Shown one piece after another: positions 36,624 through 48,791 of a stretch of DNA of 64,000 nt. The position numbers and the translations under genes were made by a program. Source of the stretch: Turbatrix aceti (Eukaryota; Nematoda; Chromadorea; Rhabditida; Panagrolaimidae); contig OZ017767.1 of the NCBI GenBank assembly GCA_963969345.1, positions 3,438,739 to 3,502,738 of the forward strand. Reading direction: 5' to 3'. The notes under the pieces are model-generated. The model saw only the letters and a list, made by a program, of their open reading frames with translations. It was not told the origin of the DNA and did not search any database. How positions within the stretch are numbered: position 1 is the first letter of the stretch; the number at the start of each line of letters is the position of its first letter.

Positions 36624-38306
36624 ATGTCTCTTACCGTATCCTACATGCTTTTGGCATTTGTTGCATGCCTCGCCATCTTCGGCGCCGTCAATGCCCTGCC
36701 AGTCGTCGGCAACCAGGTTTGTTGATTATTTTTGAACACCCGAAAAAACTAAAATTGGGGAATTGTGGATTTTGGAAATTGCAAAGATTTCATAAGCATA
36801 GCATATCACATTTGCCCTCCGGTCACCGGTCACCGGATGCTCTGCTGGAAGCGTGCGTTAATTAGGCATAAAAGACTAACAAGGGATTATGCGTTAGGCT
36901 CTTCACATCCGTTCATTCATTCATTCATTCGTTCATAGACAAACATATCAAACACCGCTACATGCAGGCTGTCAAAAAATAGGATTATTTAACGTTGCTT
37001 TCCTTCTGTTTTGTTTATGCATTTTTAAAATCTGCGTCACATCCGTCTCTGCCCCCCTCAGTGGACGTCTACCGGAGACGTGAGATACATACGTGACCAA
37101 GCATGGACACTTTTTCGGTTCATTCTCCCTGCACAGAAGGCATAATTAATCGTCATAAGCAACGTAGGTTAATGACCCATCTGTTTTCTGTTTCGAGTCC
37201 AGATTAAAGAGGAACAACATGCACCACGCATTTTTGAAGTCCTCTATCGTGGCAACGTGTCATAAGCCACCGAACGTGTTCCTTTTCGGCGTTTGTTAAA
37301 TTGACATTGACTAAATTATGGATGCACCGTAAATAACGTCATATTCCCCGAAGTGCGCCACACCTGTGCCCATTTTCACATTTTTTTTCAATTGTTCAGA
37401 AAAAATATAAAGCGTAAAAACTTCTCCTGCTTGTTTTTGCACTCCTCCAAAGACTGATTTGTCACGCTGCCATGCAACGCAGCTATTTTTCGTTTTTTTT
37501 ATTGCTGTCGCCGAGAAAAAAACACTGCCTTAGGATTGCTCATTCAGTGCAGAAATGCTGGACTTGCACGCTTGACTGGGGTTGACAGAGTGACGCGACT
37601 GGTCGCCGGTTATCCACCCCCCTACTTGTCATTCAGAGGATCAAACCGGGGAAAAGAGAGCAGAAAACATGAAAATTGGCGTTGTATCAGATAACAACGA
37701 CATGCAAAGGAACTGCTAAATGAGTTCGTCGCTGTTGGGTGCCAAAAAAGGCAACAACTCACGTCATGAGTGCTAAATAAGCTTCATGCTGTCTTTCTTT
37801 TTTTCACCCCGATGGAAGATGATACCATCTCTCAAGGCCTCAAGGCCAGAGGCAATGCGGAACAGTGCGGAGCAGCGAGTGAATGAATGACTTTCACGGA
37901 TAACGCGCATCCCCTAAATTAGGCTAGGTGACGTAGACTGCGCTGCAGGGTTATCAAGATCTTTTTGCAACCTTTCATTCATTACAAATCCTTTTTTCAG
38001 CGACTGTACAACTACGCAGTCGATCCTGACCTGACCAAGCGGGACTTCGAAGAGGCTGTGTTCTGGGAGCCTCCCCCGGAGCTCGCCTACCTGCTCCAGC
38101 TGCCCCGCACCGACCGCAAGCTCTTCATCGACAACTACTACGAGACAGCGCCCGTCTTTGACGTCCCTGAGCCTGAATCCCAGATGATAGAGTCAGGCGA
38201 GAGGCGGATAGACGTCGTTGCACCCTCGCAGAAGGAAGTCACGGGCAACATCGTGGTCGGACCCCAGACCAAGTCGTCACAGACGCACTCCGCCAAGAAG
38301 CCCTAA
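36624..38306 (+). CDS. Small secreted protein, unknown family
   Basis: Exons 36624-36716 and 38001-38306 (1.28-kb intron, phase 0) give 132 residues. Exon 1 is almost exactly a signal peptide: MSLTVSYMLLAFVACLAIF then GAVNA, with likely cleavage after VNA. Exon 2 encodes a mature chain starting RLYNYAVDPDLTKRDFEEAVF, with a proline-rich FWEPPPELAYLLQLPRTDRK block and an acidic, then polar, C-terminus. There are no cysteines in the mature part, and no repeated amidation signals (G-K/R-R), so it is not an obvious neuropeptide precursor. The TATA box and the compact exon-1 signal peptide suggest a highly expressed secreted product. Function unknown. Confidence 0.75.
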
Positions 38307-38515
38307 TCCAATCATGCATCCATAATCATCCAAGACCAAAATCAAAAAAATACCAACCACCGCCGCCGTTCCATCACCCATCCAATCCAAAGGAACGCAG
38401 TCACGAGAATGAAGAAAAAACGGTACATACCATGAAATTCCGAGTCGTCGCCGCTGCAGCGCTGTCGTGCTGCTGTCAGTTGAGTCAGTGCAAGTATTTA
38501 TAAGTAGACTCCGTA
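38307..38515. other. Intergenic
   Basis: 3' flank of the secreted-protein gene; no feature recognised. Confidence 0.4.
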
Positions 38516-38519
38516 GCTT

Positions 38520-38600
38520 TGCCCCGACCCCGACCCCGACCCCGACCCCGGCCCCCACCCCGACCTATTGTGCCCTACTGTGTGTGTGTGTGTTTGCCCA
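38520..38600. repeat. CCGACC and GT microsatellites
   Basis: About seven imperfect copies of a CCCCGA hexamer (38520-38568) followed closely by a GT run (38580-38592). Low-complexity open frames across it (Pro/Arg) are not genes. Confidence 0.8.
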
Positions 38601-39073
38601 TGTGCGTTGTTTTGTATCCCGCAAAAATACCTGCGATCTCATTTATAGTCGACTTTTCGGGTGCCGAAGATTGTCAAAACTCGGTCAATTTTTTTTGTTT
38701 AAACTTATCAATGTTGTGTTATTTTTGTTTTTGTGTGTGTAATATAACATTGTTTTTTGTATAATTATGAGTATCAAATTTGGTGAATTGCGTTCGATTA
38801 CGTCAGGAAAACCGTTGGCGATTCTGGCAGAACACGTTCGTTGGCGTGAAAAAAAATAAAAATTGTACAAACTAATGTTTGATTCTTGGTCGAATTTTTT
38901 GGTTTCTCACAGACAGATTTACACAAAAAACACGTGCATGTCGAAAACAAACGTGCATGCAAATTTCTGATACATGCAAATCCATTAGAATTCCGCCGTT
39001 ATTCAGATCTCGTCGATTCTTAATGCCAAACGGTACTTGTAGCGGCGTTTTATGCTCAAGTGAGTGAGTCACA

Positions 39074-40786
39074 ATGTCGCGAGGAAACGCCGTGAACAAA
39101 AAACATGCCAAGAAGGTTGTCAAGCCAAAAAAAATCAAGCACCACAACAAGCCTGACAAGCCCGGCACAGGTACAGCAAAGGTAGAAACAGCGACAGAAG
39201 GCAACAGGGTATGTGAACATTTTTGGGAGGGCTTTTGATACATCGTCTATTTTCAGTTAAAATTGGCAGAGCGTCGCAAAAAACTTCTGGATAAGAATCC
39301 TCCTCCTATTAAAAAGAAAGACGACTCAAATCGCAGCGACAAAAATGACGGTGACTCCAGCAAAGCCAGCGTCAAGTCCAAGGATGTTGACAGCAAGAGG
39401 AAAACCAAAAATAACGAAAAAAAAGACCCCCCTACGAATACCAGCCCGTGTGGACGATCTCCGATGGACACAAAATCACCCAAGGATGATTCCAAAAAGA
39501 AAGAGGACGACGACGACGACGAAGACGACGAGAGCAGTGGTCCTCGCACGCCGCCTGAGAGACCCGACTACAACGAGCCCATCGATCCGAAAAACGCCAA
39601 AAATTCCAGCGGGGAGCAAAAGGAGCTGGCCGAAAGCAAACTCATTGTCGTGGCTAAGAAGGGCGACGTATTGGCCACCTGTGGGGTCAAAATCTCGGTT
39701 TTGCAGGACCTGCACGGTAACTTTGGCATGGGTCCCGGCGTCGTCAAGGAGGTCGAGAAGAAGGCGGATGGCCTCGAAGCCAACGCGCAGATTGAGATCA
39801 AGTACGAGAAAAAGTCTGTTCCTCAGAAACGTCTAACAGTGAGTTTTTTGATTCACTTGGCACCCCAAAAAATATTTCAAATTTTTAAATTTTCAGATGG
39901 AACTCGAAGTACTCCGTCTTGCACCGGAAAGCGAAAGACCGCAGTTTGTTCCTCTCATCTACGCGGACGGAGAATTTACGACCTACAAAATTGCGCTTTG
40001 CCAAAAACTGGGTCCCACCCTGGGTGAAGTCTACGAAAAAGCCGGTACATTCTCGGTCGCGACTACCGTTTTTGTGGCGTTGTCGACGATGGAGCTGCTC
40101 AGAAGCCTCCACGACATGCTCTACGTGCTTCGAGAAGTTCATCCGCACTCGTTCTACGTCCATTCCAAGGAAAACAAGTTGATCATCGGCTCGGTGGGCA
40201 TGGCGAAGAAGTTTGGCATCCGCAAGGAAGTCGAGCCCGAAGAAGGAGAGCAGGAGCCCAAGATAAAGTTCAAGGTCAAAGCTTTGTAAGCATCTTATTT
40301 TTTGCCTTTTCTGTTTTTTTATTTTTTTCTTTCCAGTAAACCCCGAAAGAAGGTCTGCTTCATCGGAACGCTCAAATACTGTCCCCGATCGAGCCACGAG
40401 CACAAGGAGCACTCCCGGCGCGATGACATGGAATCGTGGTTCTACATGTTCTACGAGATGATGAGCAGCAACGCGCTGCCATGGAAGGCGACCAAGGAAA
40501 ACAAGACCATTCTCGAGCAGAAGGAAACCTTTGTTAGCAAAGTCCAGATCGGGGATCCTTTGAAAGCCAAGTACAACACGGAACTGACCAATATCCTGGA
40601 GTACTTCGGTGTGTCCAACTTTTACCAGATGGAGCCTGACTGGGCGTATTTCGAACAAAATCTCAACGCGATTCAGAAGACTGCCGTAAGATTTTTTGAA
40701 CTTCCGGTATTCATTTTCTTATGAATGAGTGATTTCAGGGCGGAAAATCTGAGTGGGATAAAGCCGTTCAAGCCTGCAACGCCTGA
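39074..40786 (+). CDS. CK1/TTBK-like pseudokinase with basic N-terminal extension
   Basis: Exons 39074-39208, 39257-39838, 39897-40285, 40337-40685 and 40739-40786 give 1503 nt (500 residues), all phases consistent. Residues 1-155 are a Lys/Asp/Ser-rich disordered extension. The rest aligns with the casein-kinase-1 superfamily as expanded in nematodes: a beta-3-like IEIKYEKK (Lys227), a helix-C/hinge region, FIGTLKYCPRSSHEH (the CK1 F-x-G-T-x-x-Y-x-S block), RRDDMESWFYMFYEM (the R-x-D-D-x-E-S block) and ALPWK. Catalytic residues are missing: the HRDxKPxN position reads HPHSFYVHSKEN (about 321-332), DFG reads GSVG (about 337-340), and the Gly loop is degenerate. Probably a binding or scaffold protein without phosphotransfer. 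AATAAA at 40864-40869. Confidence 0.87.
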
Positions 40787-40863
40787 TGCGAGCAAGTAGG
40801 CGTGAATCATGCAGCTGGAGCGTCTCACAGTGCACAGTGCATACTATTGTCTTGTCTTATCCC

Positions 40864-40869
40864 AATAAA
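40864..40869 (+). terminator. Polyadenylation signal of pseudokinase gene
   Basis: AATAAA 77 nt after the stop codon, and about 80 nt before the next gene on the same strand. Confidence 0.6.
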
Positions 40870-40948
40870 CTGTTGAACCGAAAGCAAATCAGTCGGGGTA
40901 GTATATAGGCATTTTTTCCGGGGTTAACGTTTATGTTTTTTTGGTCAG

Positions 40949-41929
40949 ATGTGGATTCATGAATTTGTCGCGCTCGTTTGTCTCGTTCAGGTATGTTTTT
41001 TGTGTCGGAATGGAATTTGGCGAATGACGATTTTAATGGGTTATAAATTAGTTTTTTACCAATGACGAATTATTTCTCGAAATAAAGGGATTAGGGTGAT
41101 TTATCCCCTGCAGCGGATAAAAAACAAAGCGCTTCCGCTGCAGTTCTGCCGCTTTAAACAGGTTTTTTTGTTCTCGATGATGACAAAGGAAGAGTTCGTC
41201 GAAAACACTTTCTGTACTCACCGTATACCCCTATAGGCCTCGACCTGCTGCTATCCCCAGGCCCAAGAAGCAACCAACCGACTGCTCAGGTTGAATCAGC
41301 TGCCCATGGAAGACGTACAAGAACGGCTCTCCGACGCCTTTGCAAATCCAATGGGAACCATCAGGGCACTTGGCCTGCCGACTTTTGACCTGGAGAAAGT
41401 CTTTCCTCAACCCGTCGAAAACATTGCCAACGACGAGGCAGCCAAGATTCTACAGAGTGCTAACGATGTTTACGAAGAACCCGAAGAAGACTGCAGAAAC
41501 TCGACTTCTGGAGCCGTCTTGGGACTGACTCAGGTGCCATTTGACAACAAAACGGTTGACAGTTTTTTGGCTAAACAACGAAGGAATGTGGGTTTGGCTT
41601 GAAAAAAAAAACGAATGTATGATAATTTTTTTGGATTCTGGTTTAAGATCAGAACCCTGGAAGCGTACCTGGAAATCCCGTTGAATTCTTTTGGACCCCA
41701 CAGCGATCAGGCTAGGTTTCTGAACATCCACGGAAGTTTTTTCACAACGATCTTGTTTTTCAGAGACTACAACGGCATGTTTGCGTACCAGATAACGTTT
41801 ACAGACGTCCAAAACTGTAAGAAAGCAATGGATTTTGCGCTGAAGGCCGTCGCCTACAGCCGGAACATGAATCAACTCGTTTTTATCTGTCACTGCGACA
41901 AACATCTCCTGTACAAAACTAAAAAATGA
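40949..41929 (+). CDS. Secreted protein, unknown family
   Basis: Exons 40949-40990, 41237-41587, 41648-41715 and 41764-41929 give 627 nt (208 residues). The ATG directly follows a TTTTTTGGTCAG acceptor-like sequence only 162 nt downstream of the pseudokinase stop, so it may be trans-spliced as the second gene of a small transcription unit. The N-terminus (MWIHEFVALVCLVQ, then AST) is a short signal peptide. The mature chain begins CCYPQAQEATNRLL, is helical and acidic in the middle, has an NST sequon, and ends with a second compact part containing four cysteines (NCKKAM..., ICHC). Introns 3 and 4 (60 and 48 nt) are in frame-preserving lengths, so their use should be confirmed. AATAAA at 41939-41944. 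Confidence 0.7.
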
Positions 41930-41938
41930 TAAACCAAA

Positions 41939-41944
41939 AATAAA
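41939..41944 (+). terminator. Polyadenylation signal
   Basis: AATAAA 10 nt after the stop of the secreted-protein gene; the convergent transporter gene ends 96 nt further on. Confidence 0.6.
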
Positions 41945-42039
41945 GTGTGATACATCAAAGCAGCTGCCCGCCAGAGGCGTTGTCACAGCACCCGGATTCA
42001 ACAAAAAAATCGAAGACAAAAGTGAAATCAGGTAGAAGA

Positions 42040-43664
42040 TCAGTTGCCGGCAAGTTCCCGCACAATGTCCTCGATGGGTCTGTTTTTTGTTTCGGGAAGG
42101 TTGAAATAGAGATGCCCCGAGCAGAGCAGGAGAGGCACGATGAAGATGAGGAAGGTGAGAGGACCGGCGGCGTCGTAGAGCGGGAAGAAGATCAGCGGCG
42201 ATATGAAGCATGTCAGGTATTGCGTCGAGATTGAAGCCGACTGCATCCAGGGCCGGTAATCCGAGGTTGTAAGCTCGGTGGCGATGAAGAGAGCGAGAGG
42301 ACCGACGCCGACGCTGAAGACGAAGAGGAAGACTGTGAAGACAGCGAGGAAGGCGTAGCCGGTGTTGACGTCGCCCGTGGCCCGAAAGACAAAAACGAGA
42401 AACATGAGTGCCGTGTTGAGAATGGCAAGGCTCACAAGCCCGCCCAGGATGAGCACCCGTCTGCCGACCCGCTCGATGGTCACCGTGCCGACCACGTTGC
42501 CGAGTAGGCCAGAAAACGAGGCAAGGCAGTTGGCGACTGCAGCGCCAGATTCGGAAAATCCGATGCCCTGAAGCAGAAATGTGCCGAAGAAGGAGACGGC
42601 CATGATGCCGCTGAAGGAGACGGTCACGTTGATAAGCACGCAGATGATAAATGCCTTCCGGGCAGGACTGAAACGTATTTGAAATTTTAATCGTTTTGTG
42701 CACAAAAAAAACTCACGGATACGAAAACAAGTTCATGAGTATGTCTCCCGGCTTTGCGTGTAATTTGCTATGATCCTCGAGTTCGGCGTAGATTTCCGGT
42801 ATCCTTTTGGATGCGCCAGCCTTGCCGTGGTACAGTTCGAGGCACTTGTGTGCCTGTTTTTCCCGACCGGTGTTGAGCAGGTAAACAGGTGAATCGTAAA
42901 ATACGGTGAGCATTCCCAAAAGAACGATAACTGACGGGATGGCTTCTAAAAGCGTCCATTATCTTTGCTTTTGCCATAAAAAACCAACCGATGAGGTAAG
43001 CCCAGTTCCACAACCCAGGAGTGCCCAGCAACTGCGGTACTCCGATGCCCGAAGCAAGGACAAATCCAATAGACTTTGAAAAACCCGTCAGTGTACCGAT
43101 AAATCCACGATACCTAACAGGACTAATTTCGGTGAGGTAAACTGCCTGTGTGGTCGTAAACATGCCAATGCCGACGCCTGAGAAAAATCTGCCGACAACG
43201 TACACCTCCGCGGAGTCGTAAACCTTGGATACAAACGCGCATCCAAAACTCGCCAGGAGAACGATCGATGAGATGATAAAGAAATTCTTAAGGCCTAGTT
43301 TTTGCATTGCCCGAGGGGCAATGATGGCGCCGATGAAGGCTCCGATGAAGAGCAACCCGGCCACGGAGGGCCAGATGATGCGTTGCGCTGCTGCGTCGAT
43401 GTCTACCTGGTAGGTCCTGGAAGACAGGTGTATATTTGTCTTCATGTCATCCTCAGAAAATTTGTGAAAAACCAACCGATTAACACTGCGCTGAATAAAA
43501 TCCTGGAGGATATCGGCCATGGGATTGATGAGTGAGATCTGGTACCCAAAGTGAAAGCTTCCGCCCAGCACGACGACAACACTGGTCGAGATGAGACGAG
43601 CCATCTGGAGCATTCTCGGCCGCGTGTCCCCATCGTCGAGCTCCGAGCACGCTTTATCGGGCAT
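42040..43664 (-). CDS. GLUT-type (SLC2A) major facilitator transporter
   Basis: Exons 43664-42989, 42945-42717 and 42667-42040 give 1533 nt (510 residues), the usual GLUT length. Twelve hydrophobic segments are apparent. Family marks: GRFFSGVGIGMF ... LTEISPVRYRG at the TM4/TM5 side, SPVYLL then the central loop, ERVGRR between TM8 and TM9, and PETKNRPIEDI after TM12. Hallmarks of true glucose carriers are altered: the TM7 QQ-x-S-G-x-N block reads TVSFSGIMAV and the TM5 QLS position reads GFSKS. The substrate may therefore not be glucose. The first extracellular loop is long (about 60 residues). Located in a membrane, probably plasma membrane. Confidence 0.92.
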
Positions 43665-45732
43665 CTTTTTTTTTGAAAATCACAATCACTCAGTCAGCGC
43701 GGCAACGTGGTTTGGCGTACGTGACTTATGTTAGCGTGTGGCCTGAAAGTTTCAGGCTGAAACCCGTAAAGCAAGTTGACACCTAGTCTGGCGCACGAAA
43801 GGCAATAAAAAGTGGCATAAAAAATATGTTGCATAACGGCCCCCGTTCCACGTTCATACATACATGCATACGTACAAACTTGTTACTTTTATACTCCAGC
43901 CGAAAAATGCCCCGATCTAGCTGGAGATTACATAAATATTTAGTTAGTTAGTTCAGATGGGGTTGAAAAGGTTGAACGCGCGTAACCTGGCTAATCTAAT
44001 CTGGACCAGATGGCAGCTTAACGCGCATCACGCATCTCCCTCTGCCATCTGATGTCATCCAAGTTGGCAGAAACTGATCAGTTCACAAGATAAAGTGAAA
44101 CACAAAAAAAACATGAAAAGCGAAAAGTTGCAAAAATATTTATCAAAATGCATGGACCCCTGTTACCTGTTCTGCCCCGGTCGCGACAGCCTCGCGCACA
44201 CTGGATGAAGATTGGGGACCGGGCCGTGTCCGTGTCCGTGTCCACGGCCATCAAATATGTAAAGTACGAAACAACCCCTGCTATCATCACAAATGCACAC
44301 AACAATGAGCAGTTAATAAATAAATATCAGATTGTATGGTTCTCCTTGCCTTGTTCTCACGACGTCGCCGAAAAACCCGGTTTACACGCATAACAAAAAA
44401 TTCACAGACAATAAAAAAAAAGTTTTTTTGTTTGCCAAAAAAACATGAACTACATAAATTGTACAATTCATAATAAAAAAAATCGACAACTCGGTATAAT
44501 AATTTTCATTTTTATTTTTTAAAGATTCTGGAGAAAAAAAACAAGGTTGCAGACCGGTCTGGAAAAAGTGGGTCAAAAAACAATAAAAAAAATCATCGAT
44601 AGCCGGCGAAAATCTCCAGTGAAATGGTCAGCATTCTCCCGAGAGATGATGACCACCCGCCACACCCCTTCGGCAAAGTCTATATCTGGTAAAAAATGAA
44701 ACCGAAAAAAATGAACAAATTGAACTGCCTTCTCCCACATCAATGAATCGTATAGTATTTTTTATCCGTGGCAGAGCGATCGGTGTTCCTGTGTGCTCGG
44801 ATGCGCGAGTTCTTTGCAGTCTACTGATTGATTGATTTTCACACAAAAACAGGATAAAGATTATTCCAAACTGGTGGCCACGTTGTGTTGCCCCAAGAAA
44901 TCAAGTTTTAGGCTGTCTCGTCGTCGTCGGCGATACAACAATGCCAAAACGGGTCTTGCCACGCGTGATTGTTGTGAAAATCGGTCGTGGAACAATTTTT
45001 TCCCGAAGAAAGCATAGTGGGGTGGGTGGAGGTCTCTTTGCTCTGCGGGGGTGAGTGCAGGAGAAGAAAGCAAAAAGCGCGGGGGAGCAAAACAGGATAG
45101 ATGTCACGCGATTGGATAATCCCCCCGGTCATTGCACAATCCCAGCACCCCGCAAAAATGTTATCTGCAGTCTGCAGAAATCGCTTGCACGCTCCAGAAA
45201 TTCTCCGGCCGACTGGTAAATTGTAAATCGCGAAGGGGTCATATTACAGGTAGCCCGCGGAAAAGTCGAAAGTACCAGCCAATCAACGGCTGTTTTGCAA
45301 CGATTCTCAGAGCGCACATACACCTTTTTTAGATCAAAAATCAGATGATTTTTTTTCTGTTTTGCAAATTCTGTGAAAAACAAAACGCCTATCATCAGAA
45401 CCTGAAACTTTGCGTCTAACTTTATTTTTGGCCCAATTCAAAAACAAAAACACCCAAAGTTGAGCAACACACCTTGTTACAAGTTTTTGACATGACATGA
45501 TCTATTGTTAGCTTTGACTTTGTGGACTGGTAAAAAATTTAGTTTTTTTTTTCAATTTGAAAAAAATAAATTACGGATTGAGGATTCTTGAACTCTGATT
45601 TCGAGCACTACTATACTCTTGTTCAAATCACAGATAACAAAATAAGGCACCTTTATCACCGGAAACAATATATCTAATTATGTATATTTATTTCTGGCCC
45701 GCGTAAATAAATGTCGTAAGCGATAAATCTGA
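43665..45732. other. 2-kb intergenic region
   Basis: AT-rich DNA between the transporter start and the chemoreceptor 3' end (both minus strand). Contains CATACATACATGCATACG near 43855 and A-runs. No exon chain supported. AATAAA in minus orientation near 45685 could serve the chemoreceptor. Confidence 0.5.
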
Positions 45733-46781
45733 TTACGAATCTCTTGTCCGTTGAGAAGCCCACGACAACGTCTTTGGTTTAACCTGGTTTTTCTTAAATA
45801 GAGTCCGGAATTGTCGTCGTCTGGCTTTGCTCAGTATAAAAGGTAAGCAAGAAACAGTCAAATATAAATATTCAAGTACAGCCACCAGATGTACCATAAG
45901 CATTTTTTTGAACTGGTCACGGTTGAACAAGAAAAATGCGGCTACTCGTGCGATGGCCAGAAGAAGAAATATGATAGTGATAAAAATAGTCTGAAGCAGA
46001 AGAACGTTCTCGGCTTTGCGCTGCTTTTCTGACACTTGAGCAACCTCCTTCTTGCCACAACGACTTGACAGCGCCGCAGACAGGCACAAAATTGCTGACA
46101 CGACGGCGGAAACCATGTTCGAAGTTGACAGAGCGATGTTGAAATATCTGTTGCCGCCGTAGCAGTCATCTGCATCCGAGATGTACCATTGGCAGAGCCA
46201 ATACTTGGCTATGGGCAGATTTAACAGAAAGGGATATAAATATGTCAAGATAAGAACTATCGTAACTGTTCTTTTGTTCCAAATAGTGTTCACGTGCCGC
46301 CACAGAACAATTGCTAAAAATAGAATCTAATTTTGAATCGTACTCAAAAATAAAAAAAATAATAATGTTCAAACTCACCTGAGAACCTGTTGAACGCCAA
46401 TGACACATTCCAGACACCCTGCATGCCCCTGTACACCCACAACAGGATGGAATACATCTGCAGTGCCCATGCTAATCGAAAAGCAAAAGCTATTTTGTAT
46501 GTGATACTGCAGATTACAGAATGGCTGCAGCCGATGACAAATATGACAAAAAACGACGATCTCATGTTGTTCTTTCCCCTGATCATGCTGCCAATGATGA
46601 ATGTTACCACAATAAGCACCAAGACAAGATTTATCCATTCCACAGTATCGCCAAAAGTATTAATGACTTCCAAAACGTTCATTTTGTAGCCAGTAAAGGT
46701 AGGATACCCAGAACCGGGGTCTGGCGTTTGATCCTGAGTTGTTTCGTTTTCAGCCAGCGTGGAGTTTTCTACGGCATACAT
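45733..46781 (-). CDS. Nematode seven-helix chemoreceptor (Srg/Srv-like) 2
   Basis: Exons 46781-46379 and 46313-45733 (65-nt intron, phase 1) give 327 residues. N-terminus with NST and NET sequons. Helices: VEWINLVLVLIVVTFII, SSFFVIFVIGCSHSVIC, a third ending GVWNVSLAFNRFSAIVLW, TVTIVLILTYLYPFLLNLPI, then SNMVSAVVSAILCLSAAL, VLLLQTIFITIIFLLLAIAR and LVAVLEYLYLTVSCLPFIL. It shares with receptor 1 the GVWNV..AF.RF block, YPFLLNLPI...W.CQW after TM4 and KAEN.LL before TM6. The intron is placed elsewhere than in receptor 1 (after NRFS rather than after QWMLE), so the pair is an old duplication. Expected in sensory cilia membranes. Confidence 0.82.
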
Positions 46782-47158
46782 ACATAAAAGTTTAAAATTG
46801 AAATACGTGGCAAAGAGACGATAACAGGTAAGAAAGGTGGGAAGGAAGCCAAACGCTATTAAAAATACCGGTGAAAAGTCGTTAACATAGTTAATCTAAT
46901 CACGACGGTTCTGCTTTCTGATGTTTACCGCACATTGTAGCTTGTATGCTGTTTACTGTAACTAAACTCAGTTTCTGAATTGTTTTGTCATCAGGAACAA
47001 AAATTGTACTGCAAAAACAAATTTTATGATTTACTTTTTTGACGTGACGTCAAGATTCTCCATTGATAAAGGAAAGGTAGCAAAAAACATCAACTTGATA
47101 ACACATTTTTTGCTGTGATAAAGCAACCAAAGAATAATTTCGAATCGAATGCCGAGAT
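46782..47158. other. Intergenic
   Basis: AT-rich upstream flank of chemoreceptor 2; no feature recognised. Confidence 0.4.
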
Positions 47159-47561
47159 GGTGTCCCCGTCCGAGAATGCCATAAATGGTGTCGGCAGCGA
47201 TGCTGGCAGCTCCATGCCCCGCGACGTGAACACACTCTGTGTTCACAACGCCGCCGACGCCGTCTACGACCACCCTGCCAATCAGGATCCCTTCTGGGGA
47301 TCCGTCGACGGTGGCGTTGATCGTCGTCCCCAGAGCCACCATCGACGAAATCAGGTGATTGTGCAGCGTAGGACCTCAACCAGGTCGAGGCAGCGACCAT
47401 CTCACCTGTCGACGCGGCTTCCATCGATTGCAACACAGAAGCTGTTCATCACTGTCCAAAGTAACTCTGAAAGCAGAAGACGCTCAACCCGACAATCCCA
47501 TGATTCACATCAGCACAGCATCATGAAAATCGGTTTATTCTGTAATAAAACGAAAAAATAA
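47159..47561 (+). CDS. Doubtful short ORF
   Basis: ATG at 47159 opens a 133-codon frame. Its first 65 codons have strongly C-ending third positions (MVSPSENAINGVGSDAGSSM..., then HNAADAVYDHPANQDPFWG), unlike surrounding AT-rich DNA, which supports coding on this strand over the also-open minus-strand frame. A possible donor (CAG|GTGATT) lies at 47359, so the downstream Arg/Ser-rich part may not be translated. No signal peptide, membrane span or known family. It could be a fragment of a gene. Confidence 0.35.
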
Positions 47562-48791
47562 TAAATCAGAAACAAAACAGTAGTAAAAAGGTATCCAGCA
47601 GAAATTTCTTCTCGACTCGTTTACTCGTGACGATGGCAGTGTCCTAAAAACAGAAACACTTCATAAAAACGGTAAACTCGAAAAAAAATTTTATCAGGAA
47701 TATCGCGTCGCGTTCAAAGCAGAAAAAACACAAAAAAATTTGTGCATCCAAAAAAAAACAACAAAATTTGTATTAGGCTTGCAGTGAAACGTGGCACAAA
47801 ATTCCGCCCAGGAAATCGGACATGATCGGCGTCGACAACGAGGTAGGAAACTGCGGTGCACACAGGAAGAAGGAAAAAAGTCATTTTTTTTGAAGGAAAC
47901 AAATGGGAATCAGGAAAAAAATGCAAAGAAAAACGAGAAATGAAAAAAAAAGTTATAACAAAGATGAAAAAAAGTGTGGACAAATAAAATCGCAGTGAAC
48001 CACAGAAACATAACAAACCGCAAAGAAAAGCAAAAGCATCTTTATCCCAAACTTCTGCGCCCTGGCCGAGCCAAATCAAATTAGAAAAAAAATTTCTTGC
48101 AATCATGCCAAAAAAGGTGCACTATGGAAAGAAAATTTAAAAATCGTGAGTAAAAGACGGGAAACGCCCCATCAACCACCACGATGGCCAGAATCAAATG
48201 ATAAGAAAACTGCACCTTTGCCAAGACAATATCTACCTGCACAGGGCACAAAACAAAACAATCAACCAAAATAAAAAAAATCCGACGATAAAAATTGTTT
48301 TCACCCCACCTTGGAAAGGATGGAAAAAAATGAAATTTGAAACAAAAATCTTCCTCGCCAAGACAGCCACAGGCTTCAAATTGTGCAATTGCCGAAAAAG
48401 GCTGAGCCAAGGACCGCGATCGATGAATAGAAAAGCAAAAAAACATGAACAAGAATGCGCAATAAAAAAGAAGAATTCTGGAGGAACAAAAATAGAGCAA
48501 AACGTAGGAAACATTACTGTGACTTATAAAATACTGTAACTTTGTTGTCAGAACTGGAAAAAAGGTGAATTCAAAAATCCTGGATAACAACAATGGCCAA
48601 AAAAGGTTGGCAGCAGCAGCAGCGCAGTGACGAGAAAAGCAGTGGTTGATTGTGCGGGAGAACTGCGCGCACACACAACCATCATGCCAACAAGGGAAAG
48701 CGTGGGTATCAAAAAAAGCCTGATCAGGGTTCTCGGCACGAAAATAAAGCTGATGGCAAGAAAAATTTTTTATTAAAGTTATCTTTTAAAG
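47562..48791. other. A-rich intergenic region
   Basis: About 1.2 kb dominated by A-runs (AAAAAA every 20-40 nt on the plus strand). Open frames on the minus strand are Phe/Leu/Ser-rich by composition only. Upstream flank of the acidic-protein gene; no promoter motif identified. Confidence 0.55.

Noticed and set aside
47031..47342. Minus-strand frame VALGTTINATVDGSPEGILIG as a transporter fragment
   Set aside because: Third-position bias favours the plus strand and no membrane-protein family is evident.
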